This document shows, in pieces, positions 1 to 9,123 of a DNA stretch of 64,000 bases. This stretch comes from Denitratimonas sp037478135. Its GTDB lineage: Bacteria > Pseudomonadota > Gammaproteobacteria > Xanthomonadales > Xanthomonadaceae. The stretch's first letter is position 1; every line of letters starts with the position of its first letter. The position numbers and the translations under genes are program-made. The notes under the pieces were generated by a model, which made no database searches, had not been told where the DNA came from, and saw only the letters and a program-made list of their open reading frames with translations. The stretch is taken from positions 62,001 through 126,000 of the forward strand of contig NZ_JBBHDV010000009.1 of assembly GCF_037478135.1 (NCBI RefSeq), read 5' to 3'.

Positions 1-188
1 CCGTGCGCGAAACCCTGCCGCAAGGCTTCCAGCGCAGCGAATTCCTGCTCGACCACGGTGCCATCGACGCCATCGTGGATCGACGCCAGCTGCGTGAAAA
101 GCTGGCCGCCCTGCTCGCCCTGCTGATGCGCGCACCGGCGCCAGCGCCGGATCCGGTGCAGGAAAGCAGCGAGGAGCCGGCCGCCTGA
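1..188 (+). CDS. accD: Acetyl-CoA carboxylase carboxyltransferase subunit beta, C-terminal fragment
   Basis: Only the last 61 or so codons lie in the window; the gene begins upstream of base 1 and stops with TGA at 186-188. The visible part contains the typical AccD ending: Leu-Pro-x-Gly-Phe-Gln-x-Ser-Glu-Phe-Leu-Leu, then His-Gly-x-Ile-Asp and a short Pro/Ala-rich tail. AccD pairs with AccA as the cytoplasmic carboxyltransferase of acetyl-CoA carboxylase, making malonyl-CoA for fatty acid synthesis. The partner genes accB and accC lie about 34 kb away in this window. A GTG at base 3 is an internal valine, not the start. It is followed 13 bases later by glmM on the same strand. Confidence 0.9.
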   Translation, partial: VRETLPQGFQRSEFLLDHGAIDAIVDRRQLREKLAALLALLMRAPAPAPDPVQESSEEPAA

Positions 189-201
189 CGCGGCCATCCT
201 G

Positions 202-1539
202 ATGGGCGCACGACGCTATTTCGGCACCGACGGTATCCGTGGCCGGGTCGGTGAAGGCGCGATTTCTGCCGATTTCGTACTGAAGCTGGGCTGGGCCCTG
301 GGCCGTGCGCTGGCCGTCGGGCAGCGTCACCCGGTCGTGGTGATCGGCAAGGACACGCGCATCTCCGGCTACATGTTCGAATCGGCACTCCAGGCCGGGC
401 TGGTCGCGGCCGGCGCCGATGTGCGCCTGCTCGGCCCGATGCCCACGCCCGGCGTGGCCTACCTGACGCGCTCGTTGCGCGCCGATGCCGGCATCGTCAT
501 CAGCGCCTCGCACAATCCGCACTACGACAACGGCATCAAGCTGTTCTCGGCGCAGGGCGAGAAGCTCGACGACGCCACCGAGCTGGCGATCGAGGCCGCA
601 CTGGAACAACCCTTTTCCACCGTCGCCTCCGATGCGCTGGGCAAGGCTGCGCGCATCGTCGATGCGGCCACTCGCTACGCCGAATTCTGCAAGGCCTCGG
701 TCGGCGAGGATTTTTCGCTGGCCGGCCGCCGCATCGCGCTGGACTGCGCGCATGGCGCCACCTACCAGATTGGCCCGCAGGTGTTTTCCGAATTGGGCGC
801 ACAGGTGCTGCCGCTGGGCACCGCACCGGACGGCCTCAATATCAACCGCGACGTCGGCTCCACCCACCCGCAGGCGCTGGCCGCACTGGTGCGCGAGAAG
901 AACGCGGATCTGGGCATCGCCTTCGATGGCGACGGCGACCGCGTGCTGTTCGTGGACCGCAACAGCCAGGTGATCGACGGCGATGCACTGATCCATGTGC
1001 TGGCCGGTCACTGGCATGCCAGCGGTCGCCTGCACGGGCCAGTGGTCGGCACCCTGATGACCAACTTCGCGCTGGAAAAGGCATTGGCCGGGCGCGGCAT
1101 CGGCTTCATCCGCACCAAGGTTGGCGACCGCTATGTGCACCAGGCACTGGTCGAACACGGCGGCGTGCTCGGCGGCGAAGCCTCGGGCCACATCCTGTGC
1201 CTGGACCGCGCCAGCACCGGCGACGCCATCATCAGCGCGCTGCAGGTGCTCGAAGCCCTGCGCGCGCAGGGCCTGACGCTGGAACAGGCACTGGCCGACT
1301 ATCACCCGCTGCCGCAACGTACCGTCAATATCCCGGTGCGCGGCGGCCAGCCGCTGGCACACCCGGATGTGGTCGCCGCACGCGAGCGCGCCGAGACCGA
1401 ACTGGCCGGTCGTGGTCGGCTGGTGCTGCGCGCCTCCGGCACCGAGCCACTGATCCGCGTCACGGTCGAAGCCGACGATGCCGGCCTCATGCAGTCCGTG
1501 CTGGATGCGCTGTCGTCTGCGGTCAGCGCCGCCATCTGA
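202..1539 (+). CDS. glmM: Phosphoglucosamine mutase GlmM
   Basis: A 445-residue enzyme of normal family length, converting glucosamine-6-phosphate to glucosamine-1-phosphate for UDP-GlcNAc, peptidoglycan and LPS synthesis in the cytoplasm. The N-terminus FGTDGIRG is diagnostic for the family. The phosphoserine loop SASHNP falls near residues 101-106, with Ser103 as the phosphorylated residue. The metal-binding DGDGDR is near residue 240, and the C-terminal sugar-phosphate loop RASGTEP is present. The ATG lies 13 bases after accD, so the two are probably cotranscribed. No strong ribosome-binding site is visible, but the start matches the family N-terminus. Confidence 0.97.
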   Translation: MGARRYFGTDGIRGRVGEGAISADFVLKLGWALGRALAVGQRHPVVVIGKDTRISGYMFESALQAGLVAAGADVRLLGPMPTPGVAYLTRSLRADAGIVISASHNPHYDNGIKLFSAQGEKLDDATELAIEAALEQPFSTVASDALGKAARIVDAATRYAEFCKASVGEDFSLAGRRIALDCAHGATYQIGPQVFSELGAQVLPLGTAPDGLNINRDVGSTHPQALAALVREKNADLGIAFDGDGDRVLFVDRNSQVIDGDALIHVLAGHWHASGRLHGPVVGTLMTNFALEKALAGRGIGFIRTKVGDRYVHQALVEHGGVLGGEASGHILCLDRASTGDAIISALQVLEALRAQGLTLEQALADYHPLPQRTVNIPVRGGQPLAHPDVVAARERAETELAGRGRLVLRASGTEPLIRVTVEADDAGLMQSVLDALSSAVSAAI

Positions 1540-1655
1540 CGCTGTTCAAAGCTGTTCAAGGACAACGCAGGGGGCGGATTTGACCCGCCTCAAGCGGCGC
1601 CCGGCAAAACCCCTATCCTTTGGTCTTTTCCACCCATCTTGCAGGTATCGCGTAC

Positions 1656-2594
1656 ATGAGCTCCGTCATCCCCACCCTGGACATCCGTCGTTTCGACAGC
1701 GATCGTGACGCCTTCGTCGCGGAACTTGGCGCGGCCTACCGCGAATGGGGCTTCGCCGGCATCCGCCATCACGGCATCCCGCAGGACCTGATCGACGGCG
1801 CCTACGACGCCTTTCAGCGCTTTTTCGCACTGCCCGCAGAGGTGAAGAAGAAGTACCACGTGCCCGGCGGCGGCGGTGCGCGCGGCTATACCCCGTTCGG
1901 CGTGGAAACCGCGAAGGATTCCAAGCATTTCGATCTCAAGGAGTTCTGGCACGTCGGGCGCGAGCTGCCAGCGGACAGCCACTACCGCCAGGTGATGGCC
2001 GACAACCAGTGGCCGGAAGAAGTCCCCGAGTTCAAGCATCAGGCGCTGGCGCTGTATGGCGCGCTGGACGAGCTGGGCTCGCGCGTGCTGTCAGCGCTGG
2101 CGCTGCACATCGGCCTGCCGCAGAACTGGTTCGCCGACAAGACCGATGCCGGCAACTCGATCCTGCGCCCGATCCACTACCCGCCGATCACCGCCGACGA
2201 CATCCCCAACGTGCGCGCCGGCGCGCATGAGGACATCAACCTGATCACCTTGCTGGTCGGGGCCAGTGCAGCGGGCCTGGAAGTGCTTTCACGCAAGGGC
2301 GACTGGGTACCGTTCACCGCCGATGCCGACACCATCGTGGTCAACATCGGCGACATGCTGCAGCGCCTGACCAACCACGTGTACCCGTCCACCACGCACC
2401 GCGTGGTCAACCCGCCGGGCGACGAGGCACGCCAGCCGCGGTATTCGACACCGTTCTTCCTGCACCCGAATCCGGATTTCCTGATCGATGTGCTGCCCTC
2501 GTGCATCACGCCGGACAATCCGAACCGCTATCCGGAACCGATCACGGCGCAGGGCTACCTGGAACAGCGTCTGCGCGAGATCAAGCTGATCTGA
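1656..2594 (+). CDS. Isopenicillin N synthase-like 2-oxoglutarate/Fe(II) dioxygenase
   Basis: A 312-residue cytoplasmic non-heme iron oxygenase. The N-terminal DIOX_N region begins at IPTLDIRRFD, and the C-terminal double-stranded beta helix holds the iron triad: His and Asp in AHEDINLITLL and the distal His in STTHRVVNP. An Arg-x-Ser 2-oxoglutarate anchor is seen as RYSTPFF. The ATG at 1656 was chosen over an upstream ATG at 1620 because the usual N-terminus starts there. Family members act on small metabolites or flavonoid/beta-lactam-like substrates. The bacterial housekeeping-type members are mostly uncharacterised and the substrate here cannot be told. It converges with the SDR gene across a strong hairpin. 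Confidence 0.85.
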   Translation: MSSVIPTLDIRRFDSDRDAFVAELGAAYREWGFAGIRHHGIPQDLIDGAYDAFQRFFALPAEVKKKYHVPGGGGARGYTPFGVETAKDSKHFDLKEFWHVGRELPADSHYRQVMADNQWPEEVPEFKHQALALYGALDELGSRVLSALALHIGLPQNWFADKTDAGNSILRPIHYPPITADDIPNVRAGAHEDINLITLLVGASAAGLEVLSRKGDWVPFTADADTIVVNIGDMLQRLTNHVYPSTTHRVVNPPGDEARQPRYSTPFFLHPNPDFLIDVLPSCITPDNPNRYPEPITAQGYLEQRLREIKLI

Positions 2595-2615
2595 TCCCTG
2601 GTTGCAGCATCACAT

Positions 2616-2642
2616 CCGATCCGGCCCACGTGGCCGGATCGG
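2616..2642. terminator. Bidirectional hairpin between convergent genes
   Basis: A perfect 11-bp stem, CCGATCCGGCC paired with GGCCGGATCGG, closes on a five-base loop in the 62-bp gap between the convergent oxygenase and SDR genes. There is no T-tract on either side, so it may stop transcription weakly or only stabilise 3' ends. Confidence 0.5.
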
Positions 2643-2656
2643 CGTGCCGAAGCGGC

Positions 2657-3454
2657 TCAGTCGCCGTCGCGGATCGCGGCCGACTTCTTCGCCATCGTGC
2701 GGCGCAACATCACATCGGGTATCAGCTTGAACGCCATCCGCATCAACTTGTAGCCGGTACCGGGAATCACCACGACCTTGCCGGCCTCGGCGCCCTCCAC
2801 GCCCAGCCGCGCGACCTCGTCGGCCTGCAACCACATCCACTTCGGCAGCTTCGATACCCGCTCACGGGTGCCGGTGACATCGTGGAATTCGGAATAGGTG
2901 AAGCCCGGGCACAGCGCGCAGACCTGCACCCCGTGCGCGGCGTTTTCCAGCGCCAGCGACTCGCTGAACTTGATCAGGAAACTCTTGGCACCCGCATACA
3001 GCGTCTGCCCGTTGGAGCTCGGCGCCAGGCCCGCGAACGAGGCCACATTGAGAATCCGGCCGTTGCCGGCAGCACGCAGTTGCGGCAGAAGGCGCCAGGT
3101 CAGCTCGCTGACCGCCGTCACCATCACCTGCAGGAACGCGGCGTGGGTTTCCCACGACGAGGACAGGTAATTGCCCGGCACGCCGTAGCCGGCGTTGTTG
3201 ACCAGCACACGGATGCCGATACCGCGCTCGGCCAGCGCCTCGACCAGCCGGCGCGGCGTGGCTGGATCAGCCAGATCGGCGGCGATCACCACGCACTCCA
3301 CCTGCTTTCCAAGCTCCTGTGCCAGCGCTTCGAGCCGATCGGCACGGCGCGCGGTCAGCACCAGCGGCACCCCGCGGGCGGCGTACTGGCGTGCGATTTC
3401 GGCACCGATGCCGCTGGAGGCACCGGTGATCAGGGCATGTGTGGGCTGCGACAT
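2657..3454 (-). CDS. Short-chain dehydrogenase/reductase
   Basis: A 265-residue classical SDR. The NAD(P)-binding GASSGIG motif follows directly after the start (ITGASSGIGAEIA), with NNAGYG in the middle. The catalytic Ser lies in LNVASFAG and the YxxxK pair is Tyr-Ala-Gly-Ala-Lys. The domain most resembles the DltE/YqjQ-like and sepiapterin-reductase-like SDRs, but the substrate cannot be predicted. The ATG at 3454 begins MSQPTHALITGA, directly before the Rossmann strand. Longer in-frame extensions upstream run antisense into tpiA and look non-coding. It diverges from tpiA with about 127 bases between. Confidence 0.88.
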   Translation of the reverse strand: MSQPTHALITGASSGIGAEIARQYAARGVPLVLTARRADRLEALAQELGKQVECVVIAADLADPATPRRLVEALAERGIGIRVLVNNAGYGVPGNYLSSSWETHAAFLQVMVTAVSELTWRLLPQLRAAGNGRILNVASFAGLAPSSNGQTLYAGAKSFLIKFSESLALENAAHGVQVCALCPGFTYSEFHDVTGTRERVSKLPKWMWLQADEVARLGVEGAEAGKVVVIPGTGYKLMRMAFKLIPDVMLRRTMAKKSAAIRDGD

Positions 3455-3581
3455 CGGATCATCCGCGTGGTGTGACTGCCGACAAGCATACGGCAGCCGC
3501 CGCGCCGGGCGATCCGGCACGGCGTGACCACCCGCAACGGTATCGCTATGCTTGCCGGTCCATTGCCCGGAGATTGCATCG

Positions 3582-4328
3582 ATGCGCCAGAAAATCGTCG
3601 CTGGAAACTGGAAACTGCATGGCGACCGCGCTTTTGCGCACGCCCTGGTGGACGCCATCGCCGCCGCCCCGCAGGCCGGTGTGGAGCTGGTCGTGCTGCC
3701 GCCCCTGCCTTATCTGGCCGAACTGGTGACCCGCCACGCCGGCAACACGCTGCACCTGGGCGCGCAGGATCTGGACATCCACCAGCAGGGTGCCTACACC
3801 GGCGAAGTCGCCGGCCAGATGCTGAAGGACATCGGCGCCAGCCACGTGCTGGTCGGCCATTCCGAACGCCGCCAGTACCACGCCGAAAGCAATGAGCTGG
3901 TGGCGCAGAAATTCCAGATCGCACGCGAATCCGGCCTGATCCCGATCCTGTGTTTCGGCGAAACCCGCGAACAGCGCGAATCCGGCGCCACCAGGGAAGC
4001 CCTTGCGGCACAGCTGCAACCGCTGCTGGCGCTGGGCGCTTCTGCGCTGGAAGGCGTCGTGTTCGCCTACGAACCGGTCTGGGCGATCGGCACCGGCCTG
4101 ACCGCCAGCCCGGAGCAGGCGCAGGAAGTCCATGCCTGGACCCGTGGCGAAGTGGCCCGGGTTGATGCTAAGATTGCCAGCTCGCTCCCGATCCTGTACG
4201 GCGGAAGCGTCAAGCCCGCCAACGCCGCCGAGCTGTTTTCGCAGCCGGATATCGACGGCGGCCTGATCGGCGGAGCTTCCCTGGTTGCCAACGATTTCCT
4301 AGCCATCGCCGCTGTTGCGGCGCGGTAG
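3582..4328 (+). CDS. tpiA: Triosephosphate isomerase
   Basis: A 248-residue TIM-barrel enzyme interconverting dihydroxyacetone phosphate and glyceraldehyde-3-phosphate in glycolysis and gluconeogenesis. The substrate-binding GNWKLHG is at the N-terminus. The catalytic His region is VGHSERR, the catalytic Glu is in AYEPVWAIGTG (the canonical signature), and the phosphate loop is YGGSVKPAN. The ATG at 3582 gives the expected MRQKIVAGNWK start; an upstream TTG at 3552 would only add a non-conserved leader. secG follows 8 bases later, and tpiA-secG-tRNA-Leu is a conserved arrangement in gammaproteobacteria. Confidence 0.97.
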   Translation: MRQKIVAGNWKLHGDRAFAHALVDAIAAAPQAGVELVVLPPLPYLAELVTRHAGNTLHLGAQDLDIHQQGAYTGEVAGQMLKDIGASHVLVGHSERRQYHAESNELVAQKFQIARESGLIPILCFGETREQRESGATREALAAQLQPLLALGASALEGVVFAYEPVWAIGTGLTASPEQAQEVHAWTRGEVARVDAKIASSLPILYGGSVKPANAAELFSQPDIDGGLIGGASLVANDFLAIAAVAAR

Positions 4329-4336
4329 AACAGACC

Positions 4337-4768
4337 ATGATCTACACGCTTTTCAATGTTGTCTATGTGCTCGTCGCGGTTGCGATGACCGTCTTCATCC
4401 TGCTGCAGCGCGGCGCCGGTGCCGGTGCTGGCGCGGGATTCGGCGCCGGCGCTTCGGCCACGGTGTTCGGTGCACGCGGTTCGGCCAACTTCCTGTCCAA
4501 GAGCACCGCGATTCTGGCCACCATCTTCTTCCTGATGGCACTGGGCATGGCGGTCTTCCTGCACAAGACCGTTGGTTCGGGCAGCAGCCAGGCCGACGAA
4601 CTGGGCATCATGGGCAGCATGGTCCCGGAAGCCAGTGTCCCGGCCCAACAGAGCGTGCCGGCCATTCCCGAAACGATCGTGCCGCCCGCCGCACCCGCCG
4701 CCGAGCAGGCTCCGGCCGCAATCCCGGCCGAATCCGAGGTGGAAACGCCGGTTCCGGCAACCGAGTGA
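4337..4768 (+). CDS. secG: Preprotein translocase subunit SecG
   Basis: A 143-residue inner-membrane subunit of the SecYEG channel. Two transmembrane helices are visible, residues about 4-24 and 55-75. The Gly/Ala-rich cytoplasmic loop between them holds the usual Gly-Ala repeats and the conserved TVFGARGSANFLSK segment. The Ala/Pro/Glu-rich C-terminal tail is longer than in E. coli SecG (110 residues), which is common in xanthomonads. The gene is 8 bases downstream of tpiA and 56 bases upstream of tRNA-Leu, so a shared transcript is likely. Confidence 0.95.
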   Translation: MIYTLFNVVYVLVAVAMTVFILLQRGAGAGAGAGFGAGASATVFGARGSANFLSKSTAILATIFFLMALGMAVFLHKTVGSGSSQADELGIMGSMVPEASVPAQQSVPAIPETIVPPAAPAAEQAPAAIPAESEVETPVPATE

Positions 4769-4824
4769 CGCCGCAACGAACTTTGGTATGATGCGCGGCT
4801 TCCCGCGCCACACCGTGAAAACAA

Positions 4825-4909
4825 GCCCAGGTGGCGGAATTGGTAGACGCACTACCTTGAGGTGGTAGCGACGCGAGTCGTAGGGGTTCGAGTCCCCTCT
4901 TGGGCACCA
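4825..4909 (+). tRNA. tRNA-Leu (anticodon GAG)
   Basis: An 85-base class II tRNA. The acceptor arm GCCCAGG pairs with CTTGGGC (one G-T pair), and a discriminator A is followed by an encoded CCA at 4907-4909. The anticodon stem CTACC/GGTAG closes on a seven-base loop with GAG at 4859-4861, reading CTC and CTT. The long variable arm and the T-loop GGTTCGAGTCC are normal. Its position after secG is conserved; in many relatives the nuo operon follows, but here trpA (opposite strand) follows instead. Confidence 0.97.
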
Positions 4910-4945
4910 CATACTGCTCCGATGCCAACGGCACCGGAACTTGAA

Positions 4946-4971
4946 ACCCGCCACCGTGCGGGTCTTTTCTT
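4946..4971 (+). terminator. Intrinsic terminator after secG/tRNA-Leu
   Basis: The stem ACCCGC (4946-4951) pairs with GCGGGT (4958-4963) across a six-base loop and is followed by CTTTTCTT. It ends the tpiA-secG-tRNA-Leu transcript. The following stretch to 5082 holds nothing else I recognise. Confidence 0.7.
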
Positions 4972-5082
4972 GCCTGTTCACCGCGCAGAAAAACCGGCAA
5001 AGCAGCAAGCCGGCATCGCGCTTCCATGCCTGCACAGCGGGCGATGGTGCTTCCCCTGCTGTTCAGGCACAGGCGCCTGACA

Positions 5083-5883
5083 TCACTCATCCAGCGCGGC
5101 ACGGATCGGCGTGAAAAAGTCCCGGGCACGGCTGACGGTATCCTGCACGCTTTCGGCACCGGCCAGGGTCTGCACCAGCGCGCTGCCGATGACCACGGCA
5201 TCGGCGGTTTCGCCGATTACACGGGCTGAAGCGCCATCGCGCACACCGAAGCCGACCGCCACTGGAAGATCGCCCTGCGCCTTGATCCGGGCCACGGCGT
5301 CGCGCACCGCATCGGTCTGCAGATGGGCCGCGCCGGTGACGCCGGCGAAAGACACGTAATACAGGTAACCGCGCCCGTTCTTCATCAGCCGCGCCAGCCG
5401 CTCCGGGCTGCTGGTCGGAGCCGCCAGGCAGATCTGGTACAGCCCGTTGGCCTTGAATGCCGCCTGCACCGCATCAGCCTCTTCCGGCGGGCAATCCACC
5501 AGCAGCACGCCATCCACGCCGGCCTGCGCAGCCTGCTGTGCGTAGCGTTCCACACCATGGATCTCGACCGGATTCAGATAGCCCATCAATACCACCGGCG
5601 TTTCGTTGTCCTGCTCGCGGAACTGGCGCACGAAATCGAAGACTTTCGCGGTATCCACACCACGCGCCAGCGCACGTTCGCTGGCCTGCTGGATCACCGG
5701 TCCGTCCGCCATCGGATCAGAGAACGGCACCCCCAGCTCGATCACGTCGGCGCCCGATGCCACCAGTGCATGCATCAGCGGCACCATCGCCTCGATCGAT
5801 GGATCGCCGGCAGTGATGAAGGGCACCAGACCGGTGCGGCCAGCGGCCTTGAGGGAAGCAAAACGGGTATCGATGCGGTTCAT
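5083..5883 (-). CDS. trpA: Tryptophan synthase alpha chain
   Basis: A 266-residue TIM barrel cleaving indole-3-glycerol phosphate to indole and glyceraldehyde-3-phosphate; it works in the alpha2-beta2 complex with TrpB. The signature ELGVPFSDPMADGPVIQ contains the catalytic Glu, the second catalytic residue is Asp in LLVDCPPEE, and the phosphate loop is GFGVRDGASA. It is the second gene of a trpBA operon read on the minus strand. The 137-base gap to trpB is filled by an inverted heptad-repeat element. Immediately upstream of the ATG the coding strand reads a C-rich tract with no purine-rich ribosome-binding site. Confidence 0.97.
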   Translation of the reverse strand: MNRIDTRFASLKAAGRTGLVPFITAGDPSIEAMVPLMHALVASGADVIELGVPFSDPMADGPVIQQASERALARGVDTAKVFDFVRQFREQDNETPVVLMGYLNPVEIHGVERYAQQAAQAGVDGVLLVDCPPEEADAVQAAFKANGLYQICLAAPTSSPERLARLMKNGRGYLYYVSFAGVTGAAHLQTDAVRDAVARIKAQGDLPVAVGFGVRDGASARVIGETADAVVIGSALVQTLAGAESVQDTVSRARDFFTPIRAALDE

Positions 5884-5895
5884 GGGGTGGAAGCC

Positions 5896-6009
5896 GGGAA
5901 TGGGGAATAGGGAATGGGGAGTTGAAAAAGCGGGAAGCGGTGGGACAACGGGGCATCCGGGACGCAGGAGTCGGCTTGATCGATTCCCGACTCCCTACTC
6001 CCCATTCCC
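5896..6009. repeat. Inverted heptad-repeat element in the trpB-trpA gap (no internal gene)
   Basis: On the plus strand the left arm is four G-rich heptads in register: GGGAATG, GGGAATA, GGGAATG, GGGAGTT (5896-5923). The right arm (5982-6009) is the reverse complement of GGGAATG, GGGAGTA, GGGAGTC, GGGAATC. About 58 bases lie between the arms and show no reading frame related to the copy at 34360-34812. The element ends 12 bases from both trpB and trpA. It looks like a small non-autonomous relative of the accB-accC element. Confidence 0.8.
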
Positions 6010-6020
6010 AGCGTCCCACG

Positions 6021-7238
<1,218 letters not shown>

Positions 7239-7269
7239 CGTGGCCATGCACTGTGCGGAAAAGGCCATC

Positions 7270-7298
7270 AGTCTAGCGCCACGCAGGCGAAGGGATAA
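7270..7298 (-). promoter_or_regulatory. Predicted trpB promoter
   Basis: Read on the minus strand, a -35-like TTATCC and a -10-like TAGACT are separated by exactly 17 bases, placing a start near 7263, about 25 bases upstream of the trpB ATG. The -35 box is poor, as expected for an activator-dependent promoter. Confidence 0.45.
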
Positions 7299-7317
7299 GC
7301 GATAAAATTGCCGCAAC

Positions 7318-7336
7318 CTGTCAGGAAATCTCACAG
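7318..7336. promoter_or_regulatory. Predicted TrpI operator
   Basis: A 19-base inverted repeat, CTGTCAG-N5-CTCACAG, contains a LysR-type T-N11-A core. Its centre (7327) is about 64 bases upstream of the predicted trpB transcription start, the usual place for a LysR activator recognition site. It ends 3 bases before the trpI start codon, so binding could also repress trpI. Confidence 0.55.
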
Positions 7337-7339
7337 ATT

Positions 7340-8230
7340 ATGCCGACTTCCCTGCCCTCGTTGAACGCGCTGCGGGCCTTTGAGGCGGTCGCGCGACTGC
7401 ACAGCGTCAGCCGCGCCGCCGACGAGTTGCACGTCACCCACGGCGCGGTCAGCCGCCATCTGCGCACGCTGGAAGAAACACTGGGCTGCGCGCTGTTCCG
7501 GCGCGAAGGCCGCGGTCTGGTGCCGACCCGCGCCGGCCTGCATCTGGCCGAAGCCGCCAGCGACGCCTTCGTACGGTTGCGCGACGCCTGTGGCCGCGTG
7601 CGGCAGGAGCAGGGCCGCAGCGCACTGGTGCTGGGATGCTCGGCCAGCATCCTGGCGCGCTGGGTCATTCCGCGACTTGCGCGGCTGGAGCAGGAACTGC
7701 CGGATCTGCGCCTGCACCTTTCCGCGCAGGAAACCATGCCCGGCCCGGAACTGGCCGGACTGGATGCCGCGCTGTTGCTGGACAGCCCGCCGTGGCCATC
7801 ATCATGGCAGGTGTGGGAACTGGCGCCCGAGCGCATCGGCCCGGTAATGTCGAGCCAGCATCCGGACGCGGACAACCTGAGCAGCGCCACGCCCGCCAGC
7901 CTGATCCAGCAACCGCTGCTGCACACCACCTCGCGTCCGCAGGCCTGGCCGGACTGGGCGCAGCGCCATGGGCTGGACCCCGACGCACTCCAGTTCGGCA
8001 GCGGCTTTGCGCATCTGTATTACTTGCTGGAAGCCGCGGTCGCGGGGCTGGGCATTGCGATCGCACCGGAACCATTGGCAAGCGGGGATCTGGCCGCCGG
8101 CCGCCTGCTGGCACCGTTCGGATTCGTCGAAACCGACGCGCGCTGGGTACTATGCAGCCGCAGACAGCACAGCGATCCGCGTCTGCCCGCACTGGCAGCC
8201 TGGCTGCGCACGGCACTGGAGGAGAACTGA
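7340..8230 (+). CDS. trpI: LysR-family activator of trpBA (TrpI)
   Basis: A 296-residue LysR regulator. The N-terminal winged HTH runs from LPSLNALRAFEAVARLHS through VTHGAVSRHLRTLEE, very close to Pseudomonas TrpI and related GcvA-type proteins. The effector-binding domain is residues about 92-290. TrpI in Pseudomonas binds indoleglycerol phosphate and activates trpBA. The same divergent layout, a T-N11-A palindrome at the right distance, and the retained ARWVIPRL and WELAPERIGPV segments support that role here. It ends 20 bases before the convergent ctaB. Confidence 0.85.
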   Translation: MPTSLPSLNALRAFEAVARLHSVSRAADELHVTHGAVSRHLRTLEETLGCALFRREGRGLVPTRAGLHLAEAASDAFVRLRDACGRVRQEQGRSALVLGCSASILARWVIPRLARLEQELPDLRLHLSAQETMPGPELAGLDAALLLDSPPWPSSWQVWELAPERIGPVMSSQHPDADNLSSATPASLIQQPLLHTTSRPQAWPDWAQRHGLDPDALQFGSGFAHLYYLLEAAVAGLGIAIAPEPLASGDLAAGRLLAPFGFVETDARWVLCSRRQHSDPRLPALAAWLRTALEEN

Positions 8231-8250
8231 CGCTTTACCGGCGTTGCGCG

Positions 8251-9123
8251 TCAGCCGAGCGGCGGCAACCAGTGGTCCACCAGCAGGAACGCGAACAGCG
8301 CCATCAGGTACACGATCGAATAATTGAACACGATCATCGCGAAGCGCTCCGACGGCGGATTCATCAGCCGGATCGCGTACCACAGGAACACCCCGCCCAG
8401 CACCAGCGCGCCGCCCAGATAGAACAGCCCGCTCATGCCGGTCAGCCACGGCAGCATCGTCACCACCAGCAGCAGCAACGTGTAGAACAGCACATGCCAG
8501 CGGGTGTAGGTGACGCCGTGCGTGACCGGCAGCATCGGGATCATCGCGCGCGCGTAATCGTCGCGGCGGAAGATCGCCAGCGCCCAGAAGTGCGGCGGCG
8601 TCCAGACGAACACGATCAGGAACAGCAGCAGCGCATGCGGATGCAACTCACCGGTGACCGCGACCCAGCCCAGCACCGGCGGCGCAGCACCGGCAGCACC
8701 GCCGATCACGATATTCTGCGGCGTCGCGCGTTTGAGCCATGCGGTATAGACCACGGCATAGCCGATCAGCGAAGCGAAGGTCAGCACTGCTGTCAGCACA
8801 TTGGTCCACAGCACCAGCACCAGCATCGACAGCGCACCCAGCGCCAGCGCGAACACCAGCACCTGCGAGCTGCGCAGCTGGCCGCTGGGCAATGGCCGGT
8901 GTGCAGTGCGCGCCATCACCACATCGATACGCTGATCGATCAGATGGTTGATCGCCGCCGCCGACGACGCCGCCAGCCAGATGCCGAGCATGCCGGCCAG
9001 CGCCGGCACCAGTGGCGGCAGACCAGGCACCGCCATCAGCATGCCGATGATCGCGGTGAACGCGATCAGCGCCACCACGCGCGGCTTGGTCAGGGCCCAG
9101 TACTGGCGCGCCTTGAAACTCAT
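8251..9123 (-). CDS. ctaB: Protoheme IX farnesyltransferase (heme O synthase)
   Basis: A 290-residue inner-membrane UbiA-family enzyme adding a farnesyl group to heme B to give heme O, the precursor of heme A for the aa3 oxidase. Several transmembrane helices are visible. The first Asp-rich site is NHLIDQRIDVVMARTAHRP, a conserved prenyltransferase motif, and the second is RRDDYARAM. Start ATG 9123 overlaps the ctaA stop by four bases (ATGA), showing translational coupling with ctaA. Longer upstream extensions run inside ctaA and were rejected. Confidence 0.95.
   Translation of the reverse strand: MSFKARQYWALTKPRVVALIAFTAIIGMLMAVPGLPPLVPALAGMLGIWLAASSAAAINHLIDQRIDVVMARTAHRPLPSGQLRSSQVLVFALALGALSMLVLVLWTNVLTAVLTFASLIGYAVVYTAWLKRATPQNIVIGGAAGAAPPVLGWVAVTGELHPHALLLFLIVFVWTPPHFWALAIFRRDDYARAMIPMLPVTHGVTYTRWHVLFYTLLLLVVTMLPWLTGMSGLFYLGGALVLGGVFLWYAIRLMNPPSERFAMIVFNYSIVYLMALFAFLLVDHWLPPLG

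Noticed and set aside
5894..6010. Possible CRISPR-like or tandem repeat array
   Set aside because: The units are seven bases long without spacers, in two inverted arms, so it is an inverted heptad element, not an array.
7239..7339. Leader peptide/attenuator for trpBA
   Set aside because: No short frame with tandem Trp codons and no terminator-antiterminator pair was found; an activator site explains control better.
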